From positions 1-64,000 of the forward strand of contig NZ_JARVWW010000017.1 in assembly GCF_029846715.1 (NCBI RefSeq): a stretch of DNA of 64,000 bases, in the 5' to 3' direction. The notes under the pieces were generated by a model. The model saw only the letters and a program-made list of their open reading frames with translations, ran no database searches and had not been told where the DNA came from. Shown piece by piece: positions 45,533-54,570 of the stretch (positions are counted from its first letter, which is position 1; each line of letters starts with the position of its first letter). The stretch is from Bradyrhizobium nivariense (GTDB taxonomy: Bacteria > Pseudomonadota > Alphaproteobacteria > Rhizobiales > Xanthobacteraceae). A program made the translations under genes and the position numbers.

Positions 45533-46141
45533 CTTCGGTCGCAGCACGAGGTCAACCAGATTCCGTGCGTAGGCCGGCGTGATCGGCGCGATGCCGAAGA
45601 CGTAGCGGTAGAACAGGCCGCCATAGATCGCGTCGTAGAGATCCTCGGGCGGCCCCTCCGCCAGAATGCTGCCCTCGTTCTGCCCCGCGGCGATCATCTC
45701 GACCAGCGCGTCGCGGCGGAATTGCAGATAGCGGGCGTAGAACAGCTCGGCGGACCCGGTCTTGGAAATGCATTCGGAGATCACGGCGAGCTGGACCTTG
45801 CCGAACTCGCCCTGGAGCGCTTCGGCATAGGCCGCGGCATGGCGGCGTGCGCGTGCGGCGGGGCTGCCGGAACTCGCCGGCGGTATCGGCAGCATCTGCG
45901 CGGCATGGTGGAGGAAGGCGTCGATCAGCAGTGCCTCGCGGGACGGCCACCATTTGTAGATCGTCATCTTGGAGACGCTGGAGTGCCGCGCAACCGCGTC
46001 GATGGTGGTGGCGGCAAGGCCGGTCGCGGCCATCAGCGCATAGGCGCTTTCGAGAATGGCGTTGGTGGTCTCGATCGACCTTGGCCGGCCGCGCCGGGGC
46101 GCGCTGTCGGCTCCCTCACCCCCGCCATTCGCCATCACCAC
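45527..46141 (-). CDS. TetR/AcrR family transcriptional regulator
   Basis: This protein has up to 204 residues. The N-terminal helix-turn-helix (residues 17-65; TNAILESAYALMAATGLAA and SVSKMTIYKWWPSREALL) matches the TetR DNA-binding domain, and the C-terminal half is a ligand-binding domain without a recognisable ligand class. MVMANG start; ATG two codons in is also possible. It lies 84 bases downstream of opgC on the same strand. Its target is unknown. The last codons and stop merge into the 109-bp repeat. Confidence 0.88.
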   Translation of the reverse strand: MVMANGGGEGADSAPRRGRPRSIETTNAILESAYALMAATGLAATTIDAVARHSSVSKMTIYKWWPSREALLIDAFLHHAAQMLPIPPASSGSPAARARRHAAAYAEALQGEFGKVQLAVISECISKTGSAELFYARYLQFRRDALVEMIAAGQNEGSILAEGPPEDLYDAIYGGLFYRYVFGIAPITPAYARNLVDLVLRPKR

Positions 46142-46225
46142 GCCCGGCCTCCTCGCGCAATCCGCTCCCGCTCCCGCATAGCGCAGCCGTGATGGCCGGC
46201 CTAGCGGAATCGGAAGGTGCCGAGG

Positions 46226-47368
46226 CTAGGCCCGCTGCCGCAAGGCCGCGGGCAGGTCCTGCCGCTTCGACCATGCGATGTAATATGCGACCGCGGCCAT
46301 CGCCGCGAAGCCAGCCAGACTCACGGCGATCTGCATCACCACCAGATTGGGGCCGGTGATCAGGATGAGATGGCCGGTGAAGGACAGGAACACGCCGACG
46401 CAGAACACCGCGAGCCATTCCTCGCCACATCTGATGACCGTCTGTAGCGATCTCCATTGCAGGCCGGGATGATCGGCCGGGACGAGATGTGTCGCGAGGA
46501 AAGCGAGCGCGAGGAAGTGGACCACGCGATAGGGCGCGAGATTTTCCTTGTCGGTCGGCGTGATGTTGTTGAGCACGATATCCGGCAAGTAGGCGGCAAG
46601 CGCCGGCGAGTGGCGCATCAGCGTGATCGCCATCGCGAATACGAGATAGGCGCCTGCAAGCACGCGCAACCAGGACAGGCCATGCAGGGCGCGGCCCGAC
46701 GCACCGGTCACGGCGAACCAGCCGCCCAGCACCATCAGCATCTGCCAGCAGAACGGGTTGAAGGTCCACTCCTGGTCCGGATAGACCCGGAAATTCCAGT
46801 CGAACCAGCGCGCCGCGAAGTACAGGGCGACCGATGCAGCCAGCGTCAGGTTCGGACGCCGCAACAGCCCCCACAGCGCGAACGGAAGGAGCGCCATCAG
46901 CGGGATCATCAATTGCAGGAGATCGAGGTTCAGCGGCTCTTCCTGAAGTACCAGTCCGCGGACCAGGATGCGCAGCGGATGCTCGATGATCCCCGAGATG
47001 TTGTATTCGTGGATGATCTCCGGCGCCATCGATTGCGAGGCGACATAGGCGATGGCGTCGATGTAGATCACGAACAGAACGACATAGGCGGCATAGAGCC
47101 GCCAGACGCGTTGGAAGATACGCGTCGCTGCGACGACGTAACCGCGCTCCAGCGCGATCTTGCCGTGAATGATGGCCATGCCATAGCCGGCCACGAACAC
47201 GAACAGGTCTGCGGCGCCGCTGAAGCCGAAATTTCGCAGCGTCAGCAAATTGACGACGTTGTTCGGGATGTGGTCGACGAAAATCGACCAGTTGGCGATG
47301 CCGAGCGTCAAATAGAGGCGGGCGTCGTGATTGAATGCGGCGAGGTTCGCCTTGACGGACGGTTTCAT
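46226..47368 (-). CDS. opgC: OpgC-family membrane acyltransferase
   Basis: This 380-residue protein has about ten membrane helices. The early segment GIANWSIFVDHIPNNVVNLL and LFVFVAGYGMAI match the OpgC family, which attaches succinyl groups to osmoregulated periplasmic glucans. The ATG at 47368 (MKPSVK) is chosen; the frame has another ATG 15 codons upstream. The exact substituent cannot be inferred. Confidence 0.87.
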   Translation of the reverse strand: MKPSVKANLAAFNHDARLYLTLGIANWSIFVDHIPNNVVNLLTLRNFGFSGAADLFVFVAGYGMAIIHGKIALERGYVVAATRIFQRVWRLYAAYVVLFVIYIDAIAYVASQSMAPEIIHEYNISGIIEHPLRILVRGLVLQEEPLNLDLLQLMIPLMALLPFALWGLLRRPNLTLAASVALYFAARWFDWNFRVYPDQEWTFNPFCWQMLMVLGGWFAVTGASGRALHGLSWLRVLAGAYLVFAMAITLMRHSPALAAYLPDIVLNNITPTDKENLAPYRVVHFLALAFLATHLVPADHPGLQWRSLQTVIRCGEEWLAVFCVGVFLSFTGHLILITGPNLVVMQIAVSLAGFAAMAAVAYYIAWSKRQDLPAALRQRA

Positions 47369-47555
47369 CGAAAAAATGGCTTTTGGAATCAGGGGCGCTG
47401 CTTTTAGCGGCAACCGCCTGCCTATCCGAGTAGCGTTTGCGTGATAGAGGACAATTGCGTCGGACGGCGCAAAATTGGCGCGGCGCCGCCGGTGCCGAAT
47501 TCCGATCGATGCGCTCGCAGGACTTAGGACGAAGTTTTTGAACCCGCGCTAGCCG

Positions 47556-48011
47556 CTACTCGGCAGGTTCAGCCGACGCCTCGTCGGGTACGCCGGCGCG
47601 GCTCGCCATGATTCCGAGGGCGACGCCGCCGACCGCCAGGATCGGCAACAGCCGCTTGATCCCGATGGCGCGAACGATCTGGAGACCCGTGGCGAGCAGC
47701 ATGGGGTCCGTGAGCATGCTCTGCGCGGCCGACTTCGCGGCGCGCTCGGCTGCGATGTGAGCTTGCTTGCGCAACTGCCGCTTGTAGGCCCAATAGCTCG
47801 CTGCCGCGGTCAGGGTCAGCAGAAAGAAAACGCCGGCACCGGCGAGGCAGGCCTGCACCGGACCGTATTTTTCCAGCACCGAGATGAAGGCCGCCGCGCA
47901 CAGGAAGCACGTGGTGATGAAGAGTGCGAACGCCGCGCCCGCTGCCAATGAGGTCAGCCGCACAGTCGTGCCGGTGGATGCACTGATCCCGTCGATGATG
48001 CGCTGAAACAT
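47556..48011 (-). CDS. Holin-like (YqjE-type) inner-membrane protein
   Basis: This 151-residue protein has two adjacent membrane helices (about 20-40 and 50-75), a basic amphipathic stretch (YKRQLRKQAHIAAERAAKSA) and a C-terminal hydrophobic segment. This is the pattern of the holin-like superfamily that includes YqjE. It lies 91 bases downstream of a YqjD-like gene, as in the yqjD-yqjE operon of enterobacteria. ATG 48011 is used. Confidence 0.72.
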   Translation of the reverse strand: MFQRIIDGISASTGTTVRLTSLAAGAAFALFITTCFLCAAAFISVLEKYGPVQACLAGAGVFFLLTLTAAASYWAYKRQLRKQAHIAAERAAKSAAQSMLTDPMLLATGLQIVRAIGIKRLLPILAVGGVALGIMASRAGVPDEASAEPAE

Positions 48012-48102
48012 GGCCTTGCTCCTCAAACCCCCACAAGCCGAATCGTCACAAACCGGCACCGCCGGCGCCGCAGCGCCGGCGTCTCAAAATCCGTTCGCGA
48101 CA

Positions 48103-48474
48103 TCAGCGGCGCCAGGCGGCGCCGATCAGGAAGCCGATGCCGAGCGCAAGCCCGACGGTCGCGAGCGGCCGCTGCGTGATCGCGTCCTCCAGCGTCTCCT
48201 CGATCGACCCGTAGGCCTCCTGTGCCGCGTCAAACATCGCGCCGCCGCGCTCCGACATGTCGTCGATCGCGGAATCCACGTTCTCGCGCGCCTGGCGGTA
48301 GCCGCGGCGGGCCTGCTTGCTGGAGGAATTAGCAAAGGTATTGAGCGCGTCGGTGATCTGATCGGTGAGGGCGGCGATATCGCTTTTCACGGCTGCTACA
48401 TCCTTCTCGAGGCGTTCTCTGGTGGCTTTGTCGGTCCAGTCTCTCATCCCGGCTTCGGCATTGGTCGTGGACAT
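48103..48474 (-). CDS. DUF883 (YqjD/ElaB-like) ribosome-associated membrane protein
   Basis: This 123-residue protein has a long charged helix (residues 12-95, probably coiled) and a C-terminal membrane helix (LATVGLALGIGFLIGAAWRR). This matches the YqjD/ElaB family, tail-anchored proteins that bind ribosomes in stationary phase in E. coli. It has a likely partner downstream (YqjE-like). Confidence 0.85.
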   Translation of the reverse strand: MSTTNAEAGMRDWTDKATRERLEKDVAAVKSDIAALTDQITDALNTFANSSSKQARRGYRQARENVDSAIDDMSERGGAMFDAAQEAYGSIEETLEDAITQRPLATVGLALGIGFLIGAAWRR

Positions 48475-48552
48475 CAGGAGCTCCGAACTGTTGACGGCTG
48501 AGATAGCCGGAAAACGTTTCGTCGCAGGGTAAGTTCCGTTGTGGGAAACCGG

Positions 48553-49641
48553 TCAGGCCTGCGGGAGCTGCGGCGAATCCGTCGGCAGCAGATGCTCCTT
48601 CAGGATCAGCGCGACGATCAGAAGCGGCGACGACAGGAACGCGCCCATCGGGCCCCACAGCCAGGTCCAGAATGCCAGCGCCAGCAGCACGGCGAGCGCA
48701 TTGAGCTCCAGCCGCCGGCCGATGATGGTTGGCGTGACAAAGTGTCCCTCCAGGAAGGTGAGGCCGCCAAAGGCAAGCGCCGCCATCAGGCCACCTCCAA
48801 TGGTCGGGAAAGTGACCAGTCCTACCACGACCAGAATGGCGAACATCGCAACCGGCCCGATGATCGGGATAAAGTTGAGGGTGGCCGCGAGGGCGCCGAG
48901 GCCGGCGGGATTGGGCATGCCGGTGAGCGCGCAGACGAGGCCCGCGCCGACGCCGACGCCGACATTGATGACGGTCACGGTCAGAAGATAGTTGCCGAGA
49001 TTGACCTCGATCTCGTTGAGGATACGAAGCGTGCGCAGCCGGGCGTCGCGATCGCTGAAGGTCATGATCATCGCGCGGCGCAGGTCGCGCCAGCTCGCGA
49101 TGAACAGGATGAGGGTGACGAAGAACAGCACGAATTCGGTGAAGGTCGGCGACAAGAATTCCAGCGCCGGCTGCACCCATTCGAATTTCGGCATCTGAAA
49201 ATTGGGCAGCCCCTCCGAGCCGCCGACCATGGTCTGCAGCTCCCGCCACAGCGCCAGCGGCCGGTCGAACACGTGCAGCTTGTCCTTCAATTGCGCGCCG
49301 AGTTCGGGCAGGCGCGAGCTCCATTCCATCACCGGTGAGGCGATCAGCGCGACGGCGAAACCGACCACGACGGTCACCGCGATCACGATCAAGGCCGCGG
49401 CGAGCCCGCGCGGCACTTTCCGCTCCTCCAGGAAGGTTGCAGCCGGCGAGAGCATCGTGCCGGTGACGAAGGCCATCACGACAGGCAGGAAGAACGCCTT
49501 TCCGACATAGAGCACAGCGACGACGGCGATGATGAGCAATCCGGCGAGCGAAAAGGCGACGAATTCAGTGCGCCGGATCACTGGCGGAAGTTCGCCGTGG
49601 CTCTCGGGAAGCGGTGTGCCTTCGCTGTTGCCGGGAATCAT
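48553..49641 (-). CDS. AI-2E family transporter
   Basis: This 362-residue membrane protein has about seven or eight helices in the layout of the AI-2E/PerM family: two early pairs (FSLAGLLIIAVVAVLYVGKAF; VVMAFVTGTML), a large loop, and the block NFIPIIGPVAM plus LTFLEGHFVTPTIIGRRL. Members export AI-2, exchange ions or are of unknown role. ATG 49641 is used; the longer frame upstream runs into the divergent promoter region. Confidence 0.88.
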   Translation of the reverse strand: MIPGNSEGTPLPESHGELPPVIRRTEFVAFSLAGLLIIAVVAVLYVGKAFFLPVVMAFVTGTMLSPAATFLEERKVPRGLAAALIVIAVTVVVGFAVALIASPVMEWSSRLPELGAQLKDKLHVFDRPLALWRELQTMVGGSEGLPNFQMPKFEWVQPALEFLSPTFTEFVLFFVTLILFIASWRDLRRAMIMTFSDRDARLRTLRILNEIEVNLGNYLLTVTVINVGVGVGAGLVCALTGMPNPAGLGALAATLNFIPIIGPVAMFAILVVVGLVTFPTIGGGLMAALAFGGLTFLEGHFVTPTIIGRRLELNALAVLLALAFWTWLWGPMGAFLSSPLLIVALILKEHLLPTDSPQLPQA

Positions 49642-49887
49642 ACGTTCACTGGGAAGGACGCGCACAATACCTCTCCGGCACGGAAGCGTTCGGTCCGCGC
49701 GCCCATTAGTGGGAGGAGAAACGTACGAACCCGCCGCCGGTTCCATCGCGGCTTCGTGAAGAGACGCTCGCTTGACTGTGACGTGGCTGCCGCATCTCGC
49801 CGCGGAACTTGGAGCGGCTCGAGCGCGTTTATCGGACCAGCGCATCACCCTGATGCAGGCTGATGCAGGCATCCAACGGGGCAGCAC

Positions 49888-50784
49888 ATGACAAAGTTCT
49901 CCGCAGTCCGACGCCGCTTTTCGCCGCGCCGCATCACCGCTTTCGCCTTCACGACCGCTTTGCTGGCCGTGCCTTTCGGCGCCGCTAGCGCGCAGACCCT
50001 AGGCTATACCTATACCTATCCGCAGGATCAGGGCTATTCGCAGGGTTATGCAAGCCAGGGTTATGTAAGCCAAGGTTACGCACGCCAAGGCTACGCACGC
50101 CAAGGCTACGCACGCCAAGGCTACGCACGCCAAGGCTACGCAAGCCAAGGCTACGCAAGCCAAGGCTACGCAAGCCAAGGCTATGTGAGTCAGGAGTCGC
50201 AGGTCTCCGACGAGGATGCCGCGCTGCCCGATCGCCTGCGTAAGCAGATTGTCAGCTTCGACCGGAGCGAGCCGGCCGGCACCATCGTCATCGATACCAA
50301 CAACACTTATCTTTACTACGTGCTCGGCCAGGGCCGCGCCATCCGTTATGGCGTCGGTGTCGGGCGCGAGGGCTTCACGTGGTCGGGCGTGCAGAGCGTC
50401 AGCCGCAAGGCGGAATGGCCGGACTGGCATCCGCCGGCCGAGATGATCGCGCGCCAGCCCTATCTGCCGCGCTTCGTCGCTGGCGGTCCCGGCAATCCGC
50501 TCGGTGCGCGCGCGATGTATCTCGGTTCGAGCGAATATCGCATCCACGGCACCAACGATCCCACCACCATCGGCAAGTTCGTTTCGTCCGGCTGCATCCG
50601 CATGACCAACGAGGACGTCACCGACCTGTTTAGCCGCGTCGATGTCGGGGCCAGGGTCGTGGTGCTGCCGAAGAACGCGCCGCTGATGGCGAGAGGCGGG
50701 GATTCCGTGCGCAAGCGCCAGCCGGTCACGACGCTGCCCTCGGGCGGGCAGGCGCTGAACATTTCGACGTCGGCCGTAAACTAG
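49888..50784 (+). CDS. L,D-transpeptidase (YkuD) with an N-terminal pentapeptide repeat
   Basis: This 298-residue exported protein has a signal peptide ending near ASAQT (residue 36), then ten QGY(A/V)(S/R) pentapeptides (residues 52-101), then a YkuD domain (about 125-275). The catalytic site is H220 (HGTND) and C236 (SSGCIRM). It would cross-link peptidoglycan or attach proteins to it in the periplasm. The repeat is Tyr/Gln/Gly-rich and likely flexible. Confidence 0.93.
   Translation: MTKFSAVRRRFSPRRITAFAFTTALLAVPFGAASAQTLGYTYTYPQDQGYSQGYASQGYVSQGYARQGYARQGYARQGYARQGYASQGYASQGYASQGYVSQESQVSDEDAALPDRLRKQIVSFDRSEPAGTIVIDTNNTYLYYVLGQGRAIRYGVGVGREGFTWSGVQSVSRKAEWPDWHPPAEMIARQPYLPRFVAGGPGNPLGARAMYLGSSEYRIHGTNDPTTIGKFVSSGCIRMTNEDVTDLFSRVDVGARVVVLPKNAPLMARGGDSVRKRQPVTTLPSGGQALNISTSAVN
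50041..50190 (+). repeat. 15-bp coding tandem repeat, ten units
   Basis: Ten units of CAAGGCTACGCAAGC type; the four middle units are identical (CGC codon for Arg) and later ones carry AGC. Near-identity at the DNA level suggests recent expansion. Each unit encodes QGYAS, QGYAR or QGYVS. Confidence 0.95.
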
Positions 50785-50801
50785 GAGTTGAGCGAGGTCA
50801 C

Positions 50802-51455
50802 ATGAAGAGACGTTCGATCTGTAAACTGGCCGGTGGCGCGGCGGCGTTTTTCGCCGTCGCCTCCTTCGGCCTCGCGCTGACGCCGTCGGCGCATGCGGAG
50901 GACTTTTTCTCGGCCCTGTTCGGCGGCTTCCGCGGCCGGACGGCGCCGGAGATCCGCATGCCGTTCCCGAATGACGACATGCCGCGCTACGACACGCCGC
51001 GCCAGCGAGCTTCTTATGGCGGCGGCACGGCCTATTGCGTGCGCGGCTGCGACGGCCGCTATTTCCCGGCGCAGGGAAACGATGCCGAAAGCAAGGCGCA
51101 ATCCTGCAAGAGCTTCTGCCCGACGTCAGAGACCTCGCTGGTCTATGGCAGCAATATCGACGACGCCACGACGGAGAACGGAAAATCCTATTCCGACCTG
51201 CCGAACGCCTTCCGCTACCGCAACGAGATCGTCGCGGGCTGCACCTGCAACGGCAAGAATCCGGCCGGGCTCGCTCAGGTCAAGGTCGAGGACGATCCCA
51301 CCTTGCGCAAGGGCGACATCGTCGCGGGCGCCGATGGCCTGGTGGTGGCCAGCCGCAATGCCAACGACCGCCGCGGCGTCGCGATGAACTTCTCGCCGCT
51401 GCCGGACTCGGTGCGCGCAAAATTCCGCCAGGTGCCGGTGGTGGCGAAGGAATAG
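50802..51455 (+). CDS. DUF2865 domain exported protein
   Basis: This 217-residue protein has a signal peptide (KLAGGAAAFFAVASFGLALTP, cleavage near AHAED) and the DUF2865 pattern: YCVRGCDGRYFP, CKSFCP and CTCNGK, giving seven cysteines in all. This points to a disulfide-bonded periplasmic protein. The function of the family is unknown. It follows the transpeptidase gene at 17 bases, so a shared envelope role is plausible. Confidence 0.8.
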   Translation: MKRRSICKLAGGAAAFFAVASFGLALTPSAHAEDFFSALFGGFRGRTAPEIRMPFPNDDMPRYDTPRQRASYGGGTAYCVRGCDGRYFPAQGNDAESKAQSCKSFCPTSETSLVYGSNIDDATTENGKSYSDLPNAFRYRNEIVAGCTCNGKNPAGLAQVKVEDDPTLRKGDIVAGADGLVVASRNANDRRGVAMNFSPLPDSVRAKFRQVPVVAKE

Positions 51456-51459
51456 GCGT

Positions 51460-51489
51460 GACGTCGTCCTGCCTTCGCGGGACGACGTC
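51460..51489. terminator. Hairpin between converging genes
   Basis: GACGTCGTCC-tgccttcgc-GGGACGACGTC; a 10-bp stem between the DUF2865 gene and the chemoreceptor gene. No clear T-run; it may be a remnant of the palindromic repeat family found at 42630. Confidence 0.55.
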
Positions 51490-51509
51490 GCTGGGGTTGC
51501 GTGCGTGCC

Positions 51510-53603
51510 TTACGCCGCGCGGATCTTGCCGAGGAAGTCGCTGACCTCATGGCCGAGCTGGCGGCTCTGGCTCTCCAGCATCTCGGAGGCCTGCTTCACG
51601 TTGTCGGCGGCGGCAGCAGCAGCGTCCGCATCGGATTTGACGCCGGTGATGTTGTCCGAGACGTTCTTGGTGCCCTGCGCCGCATATTGCGTGCTGCGGG
51701 TGATCTCTTGCGTGGCCGCACCCTGCTCCTGCACGGCGGCGGCGATTGCGGTCGCGACTTCGTTCACTTCGCCGATGATGCCGCCGATGGTCTGGATCGC
51801 GCTGATGGCGTCGCCCGCGACCTTCTGGATGTCGGCGATCTGCTCGGAGATCTCCTCGGTCGCCTTGGCCGTCTGGCTCGCCAGTGATTTCACCTCGGAG
51901 GCCACCACGGCAAAGCCGCGACCAGCTTCGCCGGCGCGGGCCGCCTCGATCGTGGCGTTGAGTGCGAGCAAATTGGTCTGCTGCGCAATGGTGTTGATCA
52001 GGCCGACGACCTCGCCGATGCGGCCGGCCGACTTCTGAAGTCCCTGCACCGTGCCGTCGGTCTCGCGCGCCTGGGTCACGGCGCGGCTGGCGATGCCTGC
52101 AGCATGCGCGGCCTGCTGGCTAATGTCGTTGATCGATGCGCTGAGCTCCTCGGCGGCGGCGGCGACGCTGTCGACGCTCATCGAGGCGTCATTGGAGGCC
52201 TTGCCGGCGACCTGCACGCGGTCGTTGGTCTGGCGCGACACCGCGGACAGATCGCCCGAGGTCTTGCGCATTTCACCGGAGGCGTCGCTCAATTCGCCGA
52301 GCGTCTTGCGCACCGCGCCCTCGAACTCGCCGACATAGGCCTCGACCGCGCGCTGGCGCGCGGAGGCGCCCACATTGCGCTCGCGCTCCTGCGCCTCGAT
52401 CTTGAGCTTCTCGTTGGCCTGCTGCTTGAAGGTCTCCAGCGCGCCGGCAAGCGCGCCGATCTCGTCCTGGCGGTCGAGATAGCCGCTGTCGACGGCAAGA
52501 TCGCCGCCGGCGACCTTCAGCATGGCGTCCCGGATGGTGTTGAGCGGAGTGATGACGCGGCGGCTGACCAGCATGATCGCGCCGACGGCGAGCCCAAGGG
52601 CGAACGCCAGCAGCGTAAGCTGCACGATCAGTGCGCGCTGTGCGGCGCCGCGCTGTTCCTGCGTATGGACCTTGGCAGCATCGAGCGCACCTTCTGCTAC
52701 TGCGACCGCGCTCGCCATGCGGCCGACCGTGATCGGGCTCCATTGGTTCGCTGTCATCTCGGGCTTCTCGCCCTTGACCAGCGCGTCCGCGAGACGGTCG
52801 CGCAAGGCCAGATATTGCGGCTCGAAATAGGAGGTCTTGGCAGAGGCCATCGCGGAGGCGAGCCCCGCCGGCAACTGCATGCCGGACGTCGATAAATCCA
52901 GCGCCTTCCACATCGCGCTGGTGCCGCCGACGTGTTGGGTATAGGCGTAGCGGCCTTCCGGCGTGATCTTGCCGGCGGCAAGCCCGGTCGAGACGATCAG
53001 CGACGCCTCACCAGCGGTGTTGCGGAGCAGCCAGGCGTTTTGCTTGATCGACAGTAGCTGGTCGATCGCGGCATCCTGGTGATTGACGGTGGCGGCCAGG
53101 ACGTTCGAAAGCTTGTCGAGCGTGTCGAGCAGGCCCTGTGTCGTCTCCATATATTCCTTAGGCAGGCCGGCGCGGCGCTGCTCCTTGGACTTGGCCACAT
53201 CCTCCCAGAACTGCTTCTGCTCCTCGGTCAGCAGCTTGTGGAGGCGCGCGAGCTCCGGCACCAGTGTGCCCGATTGCGGAAAGTCCATGGTCGGCAGCAG
53301 CTCGATCGCGCGCGCCATCGCGGGCATTTGGGCGCCACGCAGGGCACGCAGATATTTCTCGATCTCGCCGTCCATCGGCTCGGTCGCGTTCAGGAGGCGG
53401 AACGTGGTCGAGCGGTCGGTGCGCAGATTGTGCATCGCCTTGAACAGATCGGCGGAAGTGTCGGCGATCTGCGAGATGCGGTTGGCGGTCCTCAGGCGAT
53501 CCCACGACTCGTAGGCAGTGAGCGAGAGCGCGATCACCACGCAGATCGACGTGATCGCGATCACCGCCTTCAGCAGCGCGGATACGGTCAGACGATTCAG
53601 CAT
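51510..53603 (-). CDS. Methyl-accepting chemotaxis protein
   Basis: This 697-residue chemoreceptor has an N-terminal membrane helix (VIAITSICVVIALSLTAYES), a periplasmic sensor of about 300 residues, a second helix (LTLLAFALGLAVGAIMLV near 328-345), a HAMP domain and a long signalling domain. The conserved tip INTIAQQTNLLALNATIEAARAGEAGRGFAVVA is split over residues 570-603. No C-terminal CheR-binding pentapeptide is seen. The ligand is unknown. ATG 53603 is chosen; the longer frame upstream is not similar. Confidence 0.93.
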   Translation of the reverse strand: MLNRLTVSALLKAVIAITSICVVIALSLTAYESWDRLRTANRISQIADTSADLFKAMHNLRTDRSTTFRLLNATEPMDGEIEKYLRALRGAQMPAMARAIELLPTMDFPQSGTLVPELARLHKLLTEEQKQFWEDVAKSKEQRRAGLPKEYMETTQGLLDTLDKLSNVLAATVNHQDAAIDQLLSIKQNAWLLRNTAGEASLIVSTGLAAGKITPEGRYAYTQHVGGTSAMWKALDLSTSGMQLPAGLASAMASAKTSYFEPQYLALRDRLADALVKGEKPEMTANQWSPITVGRMASAVAVAEGALDAAKVHTQEQRGAAQRALIVQLTLLAFALGLAVGAIMLVSRRVITPLNTIRDAMLKVAGGDLAVDSGYLDRQDEIGALAGALETFKQQANEKLKIEAQERERNVGASARQRAVEAYVGEFEGAVRKTLGELSDASGEMRKTSGDLSAVSRQTNDRVQVAGKASNDASMSVDSVAAAAEELSASINDISQQAAHAAGIASRAVTQARETDGTVQGLQKSAGRIGEVVGLINTIAQQTNLLALNATIEAARAGEAGRGFAVVASEVKSLASQTAKATEEISEQIADIQKVAGDAISAIQTIGGIIGEVNEVATAIAAAVQEQGAATQEITRSTQYAAQGTKNVSDNITGVKSDADAAAAAADNVKQASEMLESQSRQLGHEVSDFLGKIRAA

Positions 53604-53874
53604 CGAAGTCCCCCAATTCCCATTGCAAAGTTCGTGAAGTGGCCCCGGCAACATCGGAAAAGAGGGGCACGCAAGAATCGGCAATCGCATGCCGTTTGCG
53701 GCTCACGGCCAAACGGTGTCTGCATCTGAAAGGAAAAGGGTAAAGTTTTAGGCGGCCCCGTTGATCGTAGAAGTACGTATTTACTAGAAGTTGCAGTGGG
53801 TTGCTCCGATGGAACCAGCGCGGGAGATGAGCGTTAAGACACGTCAGTAATTGGCCTGAAGGGGGGTCCTAGCG

Positions 53875-54030
53875 ATGCTGGTCGGCGGACTCGTCACCTT
53901 TCTCGTCGTCATTCTCGTGCTTTACCTCATCAACATGTTGCCGATGGACGGCCGCGCCAAGCAGATCGCGCGCGTCGTCGTCATCATCATCGGCGTCGTG
54001 TCGCTGCTGAAATACCTGACGGTGTTTTAG
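53875..54030 (+). CDS. Small membrane protein, 51 residues (Thivi_2564-like)
   Basis: ATG 53875 has GGGGGG about eight bases upstream. The protein has two membrane helices (LVTFLVVILVLYLINML and ARVVVIIIGVVSLLKYL) joined by PMDGRAKQI. This pattern matches small proteins annotated as Thivi_2564 family; the role is unknown. Confidence 0.75.
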   Translation: MLVGGLVTFLVVILVLYLINMLPMDGRAKQIARVVVIIIGVVSLLKYLTVF

Positions 54031-54036
54031 GTCTTC

Positions 54037-54172
54037 ACCTCGCCCCGCTTGCGGGGAGAGGTCGATCGCGAAGCGATCGGGTGAGGGGGTTCTCCGCGAG
54101 TCGAGCGCTCACCGAGTTCGCGGATGCGGCCCCCTCAACACTCGCTCTTCCCGTAAGAACGGGGAGAGGGAG
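54037..54172. repeat. Composite palindromic repeat
   Basis: Several hairpins in a row: CCCCGCTTGCGGGG, GATCGCGAAGCGATC, and the closing arm CTTCCCGTAAGAACGGGGAG; GTGAGGGGGTT is answered by GCCCCCTCAACACT. No gene. I recognise this type as a common Bradyrhizobium intergenic element. Confidence 0.75.
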
Positions 54173-54193
54173 TGCACGAGCCATCCCGCCACG

Positions 54194-54225
54194 ACAAAGG
54201 CCCCGGCATGGGCCGGGGCCTTTGT
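54194..54225. terminator. Bidirectional terminator after the CsbD gene
   Basis: ACAAAGGCCCCGGC-ATGG-GCCGGGGCCTTTGT is a perfect 14-bp stem. It lies 20 bases beyond the CsbD stop on the minus strand. Confidence 0.85.
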
Positions 54226-54245
54226 GGTTCGTGACGAGACCAGCT

Positions 54246-54446
54246 CTAATGCAGCGACTTGAGCCAGGCATCGACATCCTGACGGATCTGATCCCGGGCC
54301 AGGCCATAGCGTTGCTGGAGCCGGCCTTCGAGCTGATCGCGGCGACCCTCGATCACGTTGAGGTCGTCGTCGGTGAGCTTGCCCCATTTCTCCTTGGCGG
54401 AACCCTTGAACTGCTTCCAGTTTCCTTCGATCCGATTCCAGTCCAT
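54246..54446 (-). CDS. CsbD-family stress protein
   Basis: This 66-residue protein starts MDWNRIEGNWKQFKGSAKEKW and has GRRDQLEGRLQQRYG, both hallmarks of CsbD proteins, which are stress-induced and of unclear function. The ribosome binding site decides the start: AGGAG lies six bases before ATG 54446 but touches the ATG at 54452, which is therefore not used. Confidence 0.93.
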   Translation of the reverse strand: MDWNRIEGNWKQFKGSAKEKWGKLTDDDLNVIEGRRDQLEGRLQQRYGLARDQIRQDVDAWLKSLH

Positions 54447-54570
54447 GACCATCTCCTAAAGCGTTGATGGTCCTACAACGACAGCGGCGCGCAGCCGTTC
54501 CGCTGCGCGCCGCGACGTTTCGCCCGATAGGTCAGTCTGTCAGCCCGAGCCTTGTCAGCCTAAAGCCTTG

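Noticed and set aside
47556..48011. Prophage remnant suggested by a holin-like protein
   Set aside because: No other phage gene nearby; the pairing with a YqjD-like gene explains it as YqjE-type.
50041..50190. Possible CRISPR array
   Set aside because: The 15-bp units have no spacers and encode a regular pentapeptide inside a gene.
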